Shown here: one piece after another, positions 7,706-15,529 of the stretch | Position numbering within the stretch: position 1 is the stretch's first letter | Layout of the letters: each line of letters starts with the position of its first letter | DNA from: JBASNZ01 sp049657775 | Lineage (GTDB): Bacteria; Actinomycetota; Coriobacteriia; Anaerosomatales; Anaerosomataceae | DNA length: 56,397 nt | Direction: 5' to 3' | Assembly (NCBI GenBank): GCA_049657775.1 | Contig: JBASNZ010000020.1 | Coordinates: 1-56,397 of the forward strand | The notes under the pieces: generated by a model | The model's input: the letters and a program-made list of their open reading frames with translations, nothing else | What the model was told of the DNA's origin: nothing | Databases searched by the model: none | Translations under genes and position numbers: made by a program

Positions 7706-8920
7706 ATGAAGACGAATCGTCTGGTGCTCTTGCTGGGACTCGCAGGTTTCATGGTCATGGCCGACAACTGGGTGGTGTCCCCGATCCTTCCGGCTATTGC
7801 CGGCGACCTCAGCGTTTCCGCGGCACGCGCCGGCATCCTCATCTCGGCGTACATGCTGCCGTTCGGGCTGTTCCAGCTGGTGTACGGTCCGCTTGCCGAC
7901 CGGTTTGGCAAGGCCAAAGTGATCATCGGTACGCTCGCGGCCTTCTCGGTCGCGACCGCGCTTGCGGGGCTTGCGGGTAGCATCAGCGGTCTCGCGATCT
8001 TTCGCGCGATCACGGGTGTTTTTGCCGCGGCGACCATGCCGATCTCACTCGCACTCATCGCGGACGAAGTTGAGGTGACGGGTCGCCAGAAGGCGATCGG
8101 GTCCTTCATGGGAATCGCGTTCCTTGGCCAGGCGCTCTCGATGGGGATCGGTGGAGCGATCGCGTACTACCTCAACTGGCGCGGCGTATTCGTGGCATAC
8201 GGCGTTGTCTCCGCGTTCATCACCGTGGTCCTTTGGACGCGCCTGAGGCATGCGGCCGCGGCGCCCGCTCCACGAACGGTGGGTTCGCCGCTCAAGCCGT
8301 ACTTCTCACTCCTGGGCGAGCGCAACAGTCGCCGTGCGTACACGGTGATCCTGCTCGAGGGCGTCTTCCTGCTCGGCAGCTTCAGCTACCTCGGCGCCCG
8401 GCTCCAGCAGAGCTTCGACCTGACGTTCCTGGCTATCGGCGCCGTCATGACCGCGTTTGGCGTGGGCGCTGTCATCGGCGGGCGGACATCGAGCCGCATC
8501 GCCGCGCGGCTTGGCGCCGTACGGACTCTTGCGGCAGGCCTTGCGCTTGCGGCGATCGCCGACGGGATCGTCTTGCTTGCATCGGGCAGCCTGGCGCTCA
8601 CAACGGTAGGAGTGTTCGCGCTGGGACTCGGCTTCATGACGGCCCACTCCACGCTGCTCACGATCGCGACGGAGTTCGCGGCTAAGGCTCGCGGTACCGC
8701 GATGTCGCTCGTGACGTTCGCCTTCATGGTCGGTGGCGCGGCGGGCACGCAGATCGGCGGAAGGCTTGTTGAGGCGACATCCTACTCGACGCTGTACGCC
8801 GTGTACGGCGCCGCGCTCGCGCTGCTCGCCCTGGCAGCGCTTCCAATGCTCGGTGGAGCCGCAGCCGTGCTTGATCGCGTAGGGCAGCGTGCCGGCGAGT
8901 CGGCTCCCGAAGTCGCGTAG
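7706..8920 (+). CDS. Major facilitator superfamily efflux transporter
   Basis: 404 aa with about 12 hydrophobic segments. The motif A loop GPLADRFGKAKVIIG lies between TM2 and TM3, and a second-half repeat is visible around SRIAARLGAVRTLA. It belongs to the DHA1-like drug:H+ antiporter group. Position between arsM and an arsR, with a shared palindrome, suggests export of an arsenical, a metal complex or a thiol conjugate. The substrate cannot be read from sequence. ATG with GTAAGGA upstream. Confidence 0.75.
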   Translation: MKTNRLVLLLGLAGFMVMADNWVVSPILPAIAGDLSVSAARAGILISAYMLPFGLFQLVYGPLADRFGKAKVIIGTLAAFSVATALAGLAGSISGLAIFRAITGVFAAATMPISLALIADEVEVTGRQKAIGSFMGIAFLGQALSMGIGGAIAYYLNWRGVFVAYGVVSAFITVVLWTRLRHAAAAPAPRTVGSPLKPYFSLLGERNSRRAYTVILLEGVFLLGSFSYLGARLQQSFDLTFLAIGAVMTAFGVGAVIGGRTSSRIAARLGAVRTLAAGLALAAIADGIVLLASGSLALTTVGVFALGLGFMTAHSTLLTIATEFAAKARGTAMSLVTFAFMVGGAAGTQIGGRLVEATSYSTLYAVYGAALALLALAALPMLGGAAAVLDRVGQRAGESAPEVA

Positions 8921-8991
8921 AACCTCACGCGCGGGCACAGGGCGAGCGTCTCGCATCCGCCCCTTGCGCCCGCTGTTCTCGGCGCATAGAC

Positions 8992-9007
8992 TTCGACGAG
9001 TATCGAA
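8992..9007 (+). promoter_or_regulatory. TTCGA-N6-TCGAA palindrome upstream of the second arsR
   Basis: Identical half-sites and spacing to 7677-7692. It lies 26 bases before the ATG of the ArsR at 9034, so that regulator is the obvious candidate to bind both sites. Confidence 0.6.
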
Positions 9008-9033
9008 ATACCAGCAGAGAGAACGGCGACACC

Positions 9034-9354
9034 ATGGCGGTCAAGACACGGCAACTCGGTGCGGACTCGGTCGACGCCGCATTCAAAGCGCTCGCATCGG
9101 AGCAGCGCCGCTCCATTCTGCGGATGCTTGCCACCTGCCCTTCGGAGCCGGGCGCACCCTGCAGCTCGACGGGAGAAGTCTGCGCCTGCAAGATCTCGGA
9201 CAGGCTCGGTCTTGCTCCGTCGACGATCTCTCACCACATGACGGTGCTGCGTCACGCCGGACTCGTCTCGGCACGCAAAGAGGGCACGTGGGTTCACTAC
9301 GCGCTTCAGCGAGATGTCATCCGACAGGTCGCCTCGGAGCTGATGGGTTTCTGA
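9034..9354 (+). CDS. ArsR/SmtB-family repressor, second copy
   Basis: 106 aa. Winged helix with FKALASEQRRSILRML, then LGLAPSTISHHMTVLRHAGLVSARKEGTWV (recognition helix and wing; quoted here as two joined pieces). Cysteines 35, 43, 50 and 52 (ATC, APC, EVCAC) give a potential multi-thiol metal or metalloid site near the DNA-binding helices, unlike the spacing in the 6450 protein. It heads the thioredoxin/permease operon and probably controls it and the MFS gene through the shared TTCGA palindromes. Confidence 0.8.
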   Translation: MAVKTRQLGADSVDAAFKALASEQRRSILRMLATCPSEPGAPCSSTGEVCACKISDRLGLAPSTISHHMTVLRHAGLVSARKEGTWVHYALQRDVIRQVASELMGF

Positions 9355-9438
9355 AGTCCCGATCGGGTCGGCGCAGGGGCGCTCCGTGCGCGGCGAGTGC
9401 GCGCGTCGGAGCCGTACGTCAAAGAGGAAGGTTGGAAC

Positions 9439-9672
9439 ATGGTCATCAAGATTCTGGGTTCGGGTTGTGTGAACTGCGTCAAGCTCGAGGCGCTCGCCAA
9501 GAAGGCGGTGGAGGAGCTGGGCATCGACGCGGAGGTTGTGAAGGTCACCGACTACGTTGACATCATGGCCTATGGGATCATGTCCACACCCGGCCTCGTG
9601 GTAGACGAGACCGTTAAGCTCGCCGGTCGGGTCCCCTCACTTGACGAGGTCAAGAGGGCGCTGCAGTCGTGA
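9439..9672 (+). CDS. Thioredoxin-like small protein (redox-active disulfide type)
   Basis: 77 aa from the ATG at 9439 with AGAGGAAGG upstream. VIKILGSGCVNCVKLEALAK has a CxxC at Cys10/Cys13 after the first strand, and MSTPGLVVDE holds the cis-proline. This is the TIGR00412-like mini-thioredoxin family, common beside ArsP/COG0701 permeases. The role is inferred as handling a thiol-bound metalloid or keeping the permease's cysteines reduced. The stop overlaps the next start (GTGA). Confidence 0.85.
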   Translation: MVIKILGSGCVNCVKLEALAKKAVEELGIDAEVVKVTDYVDIMAYGIMSTPGLVVDETVKLAGRVPSLDEVKRALQS

Positions 9673-10685
9673 GCGCGATCGGAGCAGTGTTCGGCTGGCT
9701 CAATGACGCGCTCTTGAAGATGACGTGGCTGAACGATCTTGTGGGCGGGTTCGTCGAGAAAGTCCTCGGCCTGTCGCTCGCCGAGCGCGCGGGGTCGAGC
9801 GTTCAGTTCTTCATCTACGACACCGTCAAGATCTTCGTGCTCCTCTCTGCGCTCATCTTCGTGATCTCCTACGTGCAGAGCTTCTTTCCGCCGGAGCGCA
9901 CGCGCAAGATCCTGGGCCGCTTCTCGGGCATCGGTGCAAACCTGCTCGGTGCGCTGCTCGGCACGATCACGCCCTTTTGCTCGTGCTCGTCCATCCCGCT
10001 CTTCATCGGCTTCACCTCGGCCGGTCTGCCGATCGGTGTGACGTTCTCGTTCCTCATCTCGTCGCCGCTTGTGGATCTCGCCTCGGTCATCTTGCTGGCG
10101 AGCATCTTCAACTGGAAGATCGCCATCGCCTACGTGGTCGTAGGCCTCATCCTCGCCGTGACCGGCGGAACGGTCATCAGCCTTCTCAAGCTTGAGCGCT
10201 ATGTGGAGCCGTTCGTGTACGGCGCGCATCTGGCCGATGCCCAACTGCCTGAGATGACCACACGCGACCGCGTCGGATTCGCCTGGCGCGCGGCTGCGGA
10301 CATCGTGAAGAAGGTGTGGCCGTACGTGCTGGTTGGGGTGGGTATAGGGGCTGTCATCCACGGCTGGATACCGCAGGAGTTCATCGCCGCGGTCCTCGGA
10401 GACAAGAACCCGTTCTCAGTGGTGATCGCGACGTTCGTTGGAGTCCCGATGTACGCGGACATCTTCGGGACGCTGCCGATCGCCGAGGCGCTGGTGGCCA
10501 AGGGCGTGGGAATCGGAACCGTTCTTGCCTTCATGATGGCGGTCACCGCGTTGTCGCTGCCGTCGCTCATCATGCTCAAGAAGGTCGTGAAGACGCCTCT
10601 GCTCGCAACATTCTTCGGCGTTGTCGTTGCCGGCATCCTCATCATCGGCTACGCCTTCAACGCCTTCAGCGGACTGCTGCTGTAA
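9669..10685 (+). CDS. COG0701/ArsP-type permease
   Basis: 338 aa, about 8 membrane segments. TPFCSCSSIPLFIGF is the signature cysteine motif of this permease family (DUF318), and a related half-repeat includes FVGVPMYADIFGTLPI. Some members (ArsP) export trivalent organoarsenicals; others are of unknown substrate. Start is GTG at 9669, overlapping the thioredoxin-like gene, so translation is coupled. In this neighbourhood an organometal or metalloid substrate is likely but unproven. Confidence 0.85.
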   Translation: MSAIGAVFGWLNDALLKMTWLNDLVGGFVEKVLGLSLAERAGSSVQFFIYDTVKIFVLLSALIFVISYVQSFFPPERTRKILGRFSGIGANLLGALLGTITPFCSCSSIPLFIGFTSAGLPIGVTFSFLISSPLVDLASVILLASIFNWKIAIAYVVVGLILAVTGGTVISLLKLERYVEPFVYGAHLADAQLPEMTTRDRVGFAWRAAADIVKKVWPYVLVGVGIGAVIHGWIPQEFIAAVLGDKNPFSVVIATFVGVPMYADIFGTLPIAEALVAKGVGIGTVLAFMMAVTALSLPSLIMLKKVVKTPLLATFFGVVVAGILIIGYAFNAFSGLLL

Positions 10686-10716
10686 CGACCGAACGCACGG
10701 GGAAGGTTGCGACGAC

Positions 10717-11058
10717 GTGCTTGAGAAGTACATAGGCTACGGCTACCTGGTGCTCGTGGCGCTAGGATACGCCTACACGTATGCCAAGAGCCGCGAGAAG
10801 GCCAAAGCGGCCGCGATCAACAGCGCAAAGTCGTTCCGCGGCGTGATCGTGACGTTCGTCGCCGTCTTCGGACTTGTCGGGCTGCTCGACGTCTTCGTGC
10901 CGCCGTCGCTGATCGAGCGGTTGCTCGGGGCCAACGGCGGCGTCGTGTCGATCCCGTTTGAAGCGCGCATCTTTGGAACGCGTTTCGCGATTACCAGAAA
11001 CGCGCTCTCGTTCGCCTTCGCGATGGTCATCGGACTGCTGATGGGGTGGATGCTGTGA
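10717..11058 (+). CDS. Half-permease, membrane protein
   Basis: 113 aa from the GTG at 10717; the frame extends upstream to 10621 but that part lies inside the preceding permease. Three hydrophobic segments; FVPPSLIERLLGANGG resembles the first half of COG0701 permeases. It overlaps the next gene by 4 bases, and the pair probably makes one transporter. Substrate unknown. Confidence 0.65.
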   Translation: MLEKYIGYGYLVLVALGYAYTYAKSREKAKAAAINSAKSFRGVIVTFVAVFGLVGLLDVFVPPSLIERLLGANGGVVSIPFEARIFGTRFAITRNALSFAFAMVIGLLMGWML

Positions 11059-11606
11059 AGCGAGTGCTGGCGTGGATGCAGAACGAGGCGCTGTTCGTGC
11101 TCGCGTTCGTGCTCTATGTCTGGGCGCTCATCACATCGCCCGAGAAGACGGGAGCGGCGGTAGTGGCCGGGACCAGCACGTTCCTCAGTACATTGCCGAT
11201 CATCGTTGCGGTGTTCCTGGCGCTCGGCCTCTTCAACGTGTGGGTTGATAAGAAGAAGGTCGCCAACGCCCTCGGCAAGGGAAGCGGCCTGTGGAGCATC
11301 GCGCTCGCGAGCTTGGCTGGCACAGTCCTGGTGGGGCCGGTCTACGTGATCTTCCCGCTCATGAAGGCGGTCCGCGAGCACGGGGCCCGGTGGGCCGTCC
11401 TCGGTGCGGTTCTCGCGGCATGGGCGGTCAAGATTCCGATGGTGCCGATGGAGATGGGCATGCTCGGCGTCAGATTCTCGGTCCTGCGCATCGTCTTCGT
11501 GGCCCTGGCCGCGATACCGATCGGGCTGCTGCTCGAATGGATCATGGAACTCGGCCACCACGCGAACCCGTCATCTGATCAGGAGGGGACGCTTGCCAGT
11601 GACTGA
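11055..11606 (+). CDS. Half-permease, COG0701-like second half
   Basis: 183 aa. The GTG at 11055 (GGGGTGG 5 bases upstream, and GTGA overlap) is preferred to an in-frame GTG at 11046. Four to five hydrophobic segments, with GPVYVIFPLMKAVREHGARW and AAWAVKIPMVPMEMGMLG resembling the C-terminal half of COG0701 permeases. It lacks the FCSCS motif of the full-length permease at 9669, which suggests a different transport role. It overlaps the following gene. Confidence 0.65.
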   Translation: MKRVLAWMQNEALFVLAFVLYVWALITSPEKTGAAVVAGTSTFLSTLPIIVAVFLALGLFNVWVDKKKVANALGKGSGLWSIALASLAGTVLVGPVYVIFPLMKAVREHGARWAVLGAVLAAWAVKIPMVPMEMGMLGVRFSVLRIVFVALAAIPIGLLLEWIMELGHHANPSSDQEGTLASD

Positions 11607-12138
11607 GAACGATCAGGTCCCAACGACCGAGCCGACAGACGAGACCCCGACACCTGAGTCAACCAGGGCCCGGCGACCCAAGAACGCGATCATCCTCGTT
11701 GTCATCGTCGCGTTTCTGGTACTGGCACTCGCAAAGATCGCGACGGACGGTGTCGCTCCGGTGGCTTCGTCGGCAACAGGCGAATCGACCGGGACGTCGA
11801 TCACCTCGGTTCACAACGACGCCATGGCCGACTACGAGGCAGCCCTTGCCAGCGGCAAGCCCGTCTACGTGCTCTTCCACTCGCTCACCTGCGATCCGTG
11901 CATCGAGATATCGGGGGTCGTGGACAGCGTGATGCCCGAGTACGCGGGCAGGGTGGTGTTCGTCAATGCCATCAGCGATGACCCCTCGGGGCAGCAGCTG
12001 GCGGCGCGGTTCTCTTTCCAGTACATCCCGACGTCCTTCTTCCTCACCCCCGATGGGGTCGTCGCCGATTCGTTCACCGGCGCCATGGATGGGGCGCAGA
12101 TGCGCGGCTACCTTGACGCTTTGATTGCGGCGCAGTGA
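11593..12138 (+). CDS. Membrane-anchored thioredoxin-like protein
   Basis: 181 aa. The TTG at 11593 is 6 bases after GGAGG; a GTG at 11599 is the alternative. Residues 31-49 form a signal anchor (NAIILVVIVAFLVLALAK). The extracytoplasmic domain has YVLFHSLTCDPCIEIS (CxxC) and FSFQYIPTSFFLTPDG with the cis-proline. It is coupled to a CcdA-like gene, a pairing known for passing reductant from the cytoplasm across the membrane to an extracytoplasmic thioredoxin-fold protein. Overlaps the previous and next genes. Confidence 0.8.
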   Translation: MPVTENDQVPTTEPTDETPTPESTRARRPKNAIILVVIVAFLVLALAKIATDGVAPVASSATGESTGTSITSVHNDAMADYEAALASGKPVYVLFHSLTCDPCIEISGVVDSVMPEYAGRVVFVNAISDDPSGQQLAARFSFQYIPTSFFLTPDGVVADSFTGAMDGAQMRGYLDALIAAQ

Positions 12139-12851
12139 ACGTAGAGGCACTCGCCACCCAACTCAGCGCCGGCCAGGTCGGCGGCGCTGCCGCTCTCGGC
12201 GTGGCGTTCCTGGGGGGACTTGTGGCCGGCTTTGGTCCGTGCGTACTCCCGATGCTGCCCGCGGTGTTCGGTTACGTCACCGGCACGGTGGCTCGTGATC
12301 CCGTTGAGGAGCGCCCCCGCGTGCTGCTGCTTCGCTCACTCGGACTTGCGGCAGTCTTTGTGCTCGGAATGAGTCTCGTCTTTGCGATGATCGGTGCGCT
12401 CGCGGGACTCCTCGGCCGAGCGTTGCTGCTCGGAGCGTGGGCATACTATGTCCTCGCTGTCATCTGTGTTGTGATCGCACTGCAGATGCTCGACGTCGTG
12501 GACCTTCGTGTTGACCGGCTCAACGCTCTGCTGCCGGCGCGGCGTCCCGAGCGACGGGGCATCGTGGGAGCACTGCTCTTTGGGATGCTGTTCGGTCTGG
12601 TCGCATCCCCGTGCTCCACGCCGATTCTTGCCGCGATCGCCGCCATAGCCGCGACCACCGGCAGCGCGGCCAAAGGGGGCGCGCTGCTGTTTGTGTACGG
12701 ACTTGGCAAGGGCGTGCCGCTCCTGCTGCTGGGTATCGCGTCCGGCTCGCTCGGCCTCATGCGCACGGTGTCCAAGGTGGCACCGGTTCTCACGAAGATC
12801 GGCGGCATCGGCCTTCTGGCGGCTGCCGCGTATCTTGTCTGGCTCGCGTAG
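12135..12851 (+). CDS. CcdA/DsbD-like transmembrane thiol reductase
   Basis: 238 aa, six predicted membrane segments. The two conserved cysteines of the CcdA core are present in GFGPCVLPMLPAVFGY and VASPCSTPILAAIA. Family members relay electrons from cytoplasmic thioredoxin to an outer-face thioredoxin-like partner, here most likely the protein at 11593. GTG start overlaps the partner's stop (GTGA). Context points to a metalloid or organometal thiol role rather than cytochrome c maturation, as no other ccm/ccs genes are near. Confidence 0.85.
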   Translation: MNVEALATQLSAGQVGGAAALGVAFLGGLVAGFGPCVLPMLPAVFGYVTGTVARDPVEERPRVLLLRSLGLAAVFVLGMSLVFAMIGALAGLLGRALLLGAWAYYVLAVICVVIALQMLDVVDLRVDRLNALLPARRPERRGIVGALLFGMLFGLVASPCSTPILAAIAAIAATTGSAAKGGALLFVYGLGKGVPLLLLGIASGSLGLMRTVSKVAPVLTKIGGIGLLAAAAYLVWLA

Positions 12852-12871
12852 TCACTGCTAAAGGAGATCAG

Positions 12872-13228
12872 ATGGAAGAGTTCATCGTTCGGGTCGTGCC
12901 CGAGCAGGCCTGCGGTTGAGGCAGCGGATCCGACTGCTGCGACACACCCCAGTCGGCCCCCGGTGAGATCGGCGAGGGAGCGACTTGAGAGATGCCGCTG
13001 CAGTGGCGCCTCCAGGTTCTGGAGGCACGTTTGTGTGATCAGCTCGCACGTCCGGTGCATGTTGAGGAGACGGAGTTGCTCCAGCTCCAGGGCGCGCAGC
13101 GTCATGCGGCAGTGGACGCGCTCGTCATCGGGGCGGCGTTGCCGTTCGTGCTGGTCGGAGACACGATGGCGTGTGCCGGAGACTTCGACGTCGACGCGAT
13201 CGTGCGGGCGCTTGAAGGCACGGGATAG
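12872..13228 (+). CDS. Candidate double selenoprotein, thioredoxin-fold, two in-frame TGA codons
   Basis: The ATG at 12872 has an excellent site (AAAGGAGAT). Read normally it gives only 15 residues ending ACG before TGA (12917-12919). Reading through gives GSGSDCCDTPQSAPGEIGEG then AT, a second TGA (12986-12988), then 79 residues to TAG. The 118-residue product has a first strand EFIVRVV, a CGU motif at residues 14-16, helix LQWRLQVLEARLCDQLA, strand PVHVEE, and a tail ALPFVLVGDTMACAGDFDVD followed by AIVRALE. This order is that of thioredoxin-fold ArsD/YuzD-like small proteins. GC-rich third positions continue through both TGAs. It is last in the permease/thioredoxin/CcdA operon. The alternative is a 15-aa peptide plus a chance downstream frame. 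Sec insertion is inferred, not shown. Confidence 0.6.
12930..12956 (+). promoter_or_regulatory. Possible SECIS hairpin after first TGA
   Basis: CCGACTG (12930-12936) pairs perfectly with CAGTCGG (12950-12956) around a 13-nt loop, starting 10 nt after the TGA. Position fits a bacterial SECIS; the loop is large and a G is not in its first two positions unless the closing G-C pair opens, so this is the weaker of the two. Confidence 0.35.
13008..13026 (+). promoter_or_regulatory. Possible SECIS hairpin after second TGA
   Basis: GCCTCCAG pairs perfectly with CTGGAGGC around the tri-loop GTT, beginning 19 nt after the TGA at 12986. The apical CAG-GTT-CTG resembles the GGU apex of the E. coli fdhF element, and the distance to the loop (27 nt) is within the range known for bacterial SECIS. 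A terminator is the alternative, but no T-tract follows. Confidence 0.45.
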
Positions 13229-13258
13229 TTGCATGTGGCGTGGTGAGCCGACTGTCGC

Positions 13259-14062
13259 TTAGCCGCGCTTGAGCGCCTCGGCAAGCGTGATGGGCAGGCC
13301 CGCGGCGACCATGGCGGCCGCAACCGATTCGACGTCGTACCCCGTTCGATGCACGAGGATTCCGACATGGGGGCGTTCGTCCGCCGGGAGGCCCGCGGGT
13401 CCGGCGGCGAGGTCATCCGGGCATGCGCCGGAAACCTCGGCGCCGGCGCCCAGCACCAGTTCGACCCAGCCTGCCCTGGGATCACCGTCCTTGGGCTTGC
13501 CTACCGAGCCACTGCTCACGTAGTGCACGGCGCGTCCGTCATCGGCTGTCAGATTCCGGTGATACGGGATGTGGATGTGTCCGACGCAGACGACATCCGC
13601 CTCGGCCCCGTCGGCAAGCCTCGCAAGCTGTGAGTCCTGGCGATCCAGCAGCAGATACTCGTTGATCTTCCGCGGGCTGCCGTGCGCGAGCAAAATGCGC
13701 GCGCCGTCATGTTCGAAGCGCAGCTCGCCCGGGAGGCCCGCCAGCCATTCGTGATCGGTCCCATCAAGCGCCGCATCGGTGAACGCGTATGACGCCGCGC
13801 CGTCCGTCTTGGCCTGCTCCGTTGCGTAGTAGCAGCCACACTCGCCCCGTCGGGTCCCGATCCCCTCATCGTAGTTGCCCTTGATGGTGGGAATCCCCAG
13901 CGACCGGATGCGATCCACGACTCCGGCCGGGTCCGGGCCGTATCCCACCAGATCACCGAGGCAGTAGAGTTCGGTCAAACCGGCTGTTGCGATGTCGTCG
14001 AGCACCGCATCCAGCGCCACGAGATTGGCGTGCACATCCGAGAACAGCGCGATCCTGCGCAC
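13259..14062 (-). CDS. Calcineurin-like metallophosphoesterase
   Basis: 267 aa from the GTG at 14062; an upstream extension exists only by overlapping acr3. Metal-site motifs are in order: IALFSDVHANLVALDAV (DxH), YCLGDLVGYGPDP (GD), IKGNYDEG (GNxD/E), LLAHGSPRK (H) and CVGHIHIPY (GHxH). YfcE/MJ0936-like phosphodiesterase family; the substrate is unknown. The C-terminal 60 residues are extra. It follows acr3 with a 1-base overlap, so it is co-expressed with arsenite efflux. Confidence 0.8.
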   Translation of the reverse strand: MRRIALFSDVHANLVALDAVLDDIATAGLTELYCLGDLVGYGPDPAGVVDRIRSLGIPTIKGNYDEGIGTRRGECGCYYATEQAKTDGAASYAFTDAALDGTDHEWLAGLPGELRFEHDGARILLAHGSPRKINEYLLLDRQDSQLARLADGAEADVVCVGHIHIPYHRNLTADDGRAVHYVSSGSVGKPKDGDPRAGWVELVLGAGAEVSGACPDDLAAGPAGLPADERPHVGILVHRTGYDVESVAAAMVAAGLPITLAEALKRG

Positions 14063-15150
14063 TAGGCACCCCCTTGTTCGACTCGCATCGTATAGCGTAC
14101 GCGGGTCCTCTTGGCGATCCACACGAGCGATAGCATCACCGGAACCTCGGTGAGCACCCCCACGACGGTGGCGAGCGCGGCACCAGAGGTCAGGCCGAAG
14201 AGCGATATCGCCACGGCCACCGCCAGTTCGAAGAAGTTGGATGCTCCCACGAAGCCGGCGGGTGCGCCGATCGGATGCGGCAGACGCCAGAGCCACGACC
14301 ATCCGTAGGCGATCGCGAAGATGAGGTACGTCTGGATGATCAGAGGAATGGCGATGAGCACGATATGCAGCGGGTTCGCCACGATGACCTCACCCTGGAA
14401 GATGAAGATGATCACCAGCGTCGCCAGCAGCGCGATGATCGTTACCGGTGCAAGCGCCGGCAGGAACCTCTCCGAGAACCAGGCGAGTCCTTTGCGCTTG
14501 ATCAGTTGCACGCGCGACACCCACCCGAGGGCCAACGGCACCACCACGAACAGCACAACAGAGAGAATGACGGTGTCGTACGGCACCACGATGTCGGACA
14601 GTCCGAGCAGGAACATCACGATCGGTGCGTAGGCCACAAGGATGATGAGGTCGTTCACGGCCACCTGCACGAGCGTGTAGGCGGGGTCGCCATCTGCAAG
14701 GTACGACCACACGAACACCATGGCGGTACACGGCGCAGCGCCAAGGAGTACCGCGCCCGCGAGGTACTCCCGGGCAAGATCGACAGGGATCCACTTCGTG
14801 AAGACGACATTGAGGAAGAACCACGCGATCGCGTACATCGTGAACGGCTTGATCAGCCAGTTCGTGATAGTTGTTACGACAAGACCCTGCTTCTTGTCTC
14901 CAACTCGCTTGAGCGACGCGAAATCGATCTGCAGCATCATCGGGTAGATCATGAGCCAGATGAGTATCGCCACCGGGATCGAGATCTGCGCGTATGTGAA
15001 CTTGGAGAGCACCGTGGCAACCCCGGGCCACGCGTTGCCGATGAGCGTGCCGGCCGCGATGCAGAGGGCGACCCATAGCGACAGATATCGCTCAAAGACG
15101 CCCATCCGCTTCTTCTCGGCCGGGGCGCTTGATGCCGCAGCGTCGCTCAT
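14062..15150 (-). CDS. acr3: ACR3-family arsenite efflux transporter
   Basis: 362 aa, ten predicted membrane segments. Family blocks: FERYLSLWVALCIAAGTLIG, PMMLQIDFASLKRVGDKK, GAAPCTAMVFVWSYLADGD with the conserved TM4 cysteine needed for As(III) transport, and GASNFFELAVAVAISLFGL. Acr3 exports arsenite at the cytoplasmic membrane using the proton gradient. It lies 48 bases after an arsR on the same strand and ahead of the metallophosphoesterase. Confidence 0.93.
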   Translation of the reverse strand: MSDAAASSAPAEKKRMGVFERYLSLWVALCIAAGTLIGNAWPGVATVLSKFTYAQISIPVAILIWLMIYPMMLQIDFASLKRVGDKKQGLVVTTITNWLIKPFTMYAIAWFFLNVVFTKWIPVDLAREYLAGAVLLGAAPCTAMVFVWSYLADGDPAYTLVQVAVNDLIILVAYAPIVMFLLGLSDIVVPYDTVILSVVLFVVVPLALGWVSRVQLIKRKGLAWFSERFLPALAPVTIIALLATLVIIFIFQGEVIVANPLHIVLIAIPLIIQTYLIFAIAYGWSWLWRLPHPIGAPAGFVGASNFFELAVAVAISLFGLTSGAALATVVGVLTEVPVMLSLVWIAKRTRVRYTMRVEQGGA

Positions 15151-15198
15151 AGCCAGTACTCCTTACTCGTGTCACTGGACCGATAGGCCTGCTTCGTT

Positions 15199-15492
15199 TC
15201 AGGAACTGCAGGTGGCCGCACTTGCCGCGACGGTTCCAACAGCCGCACAGAACTCGTCGAGCGTCGGGACGACCAGGCAGTAGACCATCGAGGTACCCAC
15301 GGGGTGAGATATGAGCAGCCCCGCTTCCTTGAGGATCCGCAGGTGCTCGGAGATCGTCGACTGGGCGAGGGGGAGTTCCGAGAACACCTCGTGCCCGCGG
15401 CACTCCGTCTGCGCCGCCAAGAGGCGGACGATCCGGACGCGGGCCGGGTGTGCCAGCGCCTTCGCCACGAGGGCCATCTGTTCGTCAGTCAT
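15199..15492 (-). CDS. arsR: ArsR-family repressor of acr3
   Basis: 97 aa from the ATG at 15492, placed after GGAGG; a GTG at 15504 would overlap that site. Winged-helix core AKALAHPARVRIVRLLAA, then PLAQSTISEHLRILKEAGLL as recognition helix. Cysteines are Cys31 (TECRGHE) and Cys72, Cys82, Cys95 (ATCSS) near the C-terminus, an arrangement unlike the other two ArsRs here. Heads arsR-acr3-phosphoesterase and is likely released by arsenite. Confidence 0.85.
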   Translation of the reverse strand: MTDEQMALVAKALAHPARVRIVRLLAAQTECRGHEVFSELPLAQSTISEHLRILKEAGLLISHPVGTSMVYCLVVPTLDEFCAAVGTVAASAATCSS

Positions 15493-15511
15493 GAACGCCT
15501 CCACAATCGTC

Positions 15512-15529
15512 TATCGTCAATGAACGATA
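15512..15529 (-). promoter_or_regulatory. Operator of the acr3 operon
   Basis: TATCGT and ACGATA form 6-bp arms around CAATGA, 20 bases upstream of the ArsR start. The half-site differs from the palindromes at 6418, 7677 and 8992, so the three ArsRs seem to have separate sites. Confidence 0.5.

Noticed and set aside
9352..9439. In-frame TGA between the second ArsR and the mini-thioredoxin
   Set aside because: The two are in the same frame, but the 27 codons between are Arg-rich with no domain character, and the thioredoxin-like gene has its own strong ribosome site. Chance.
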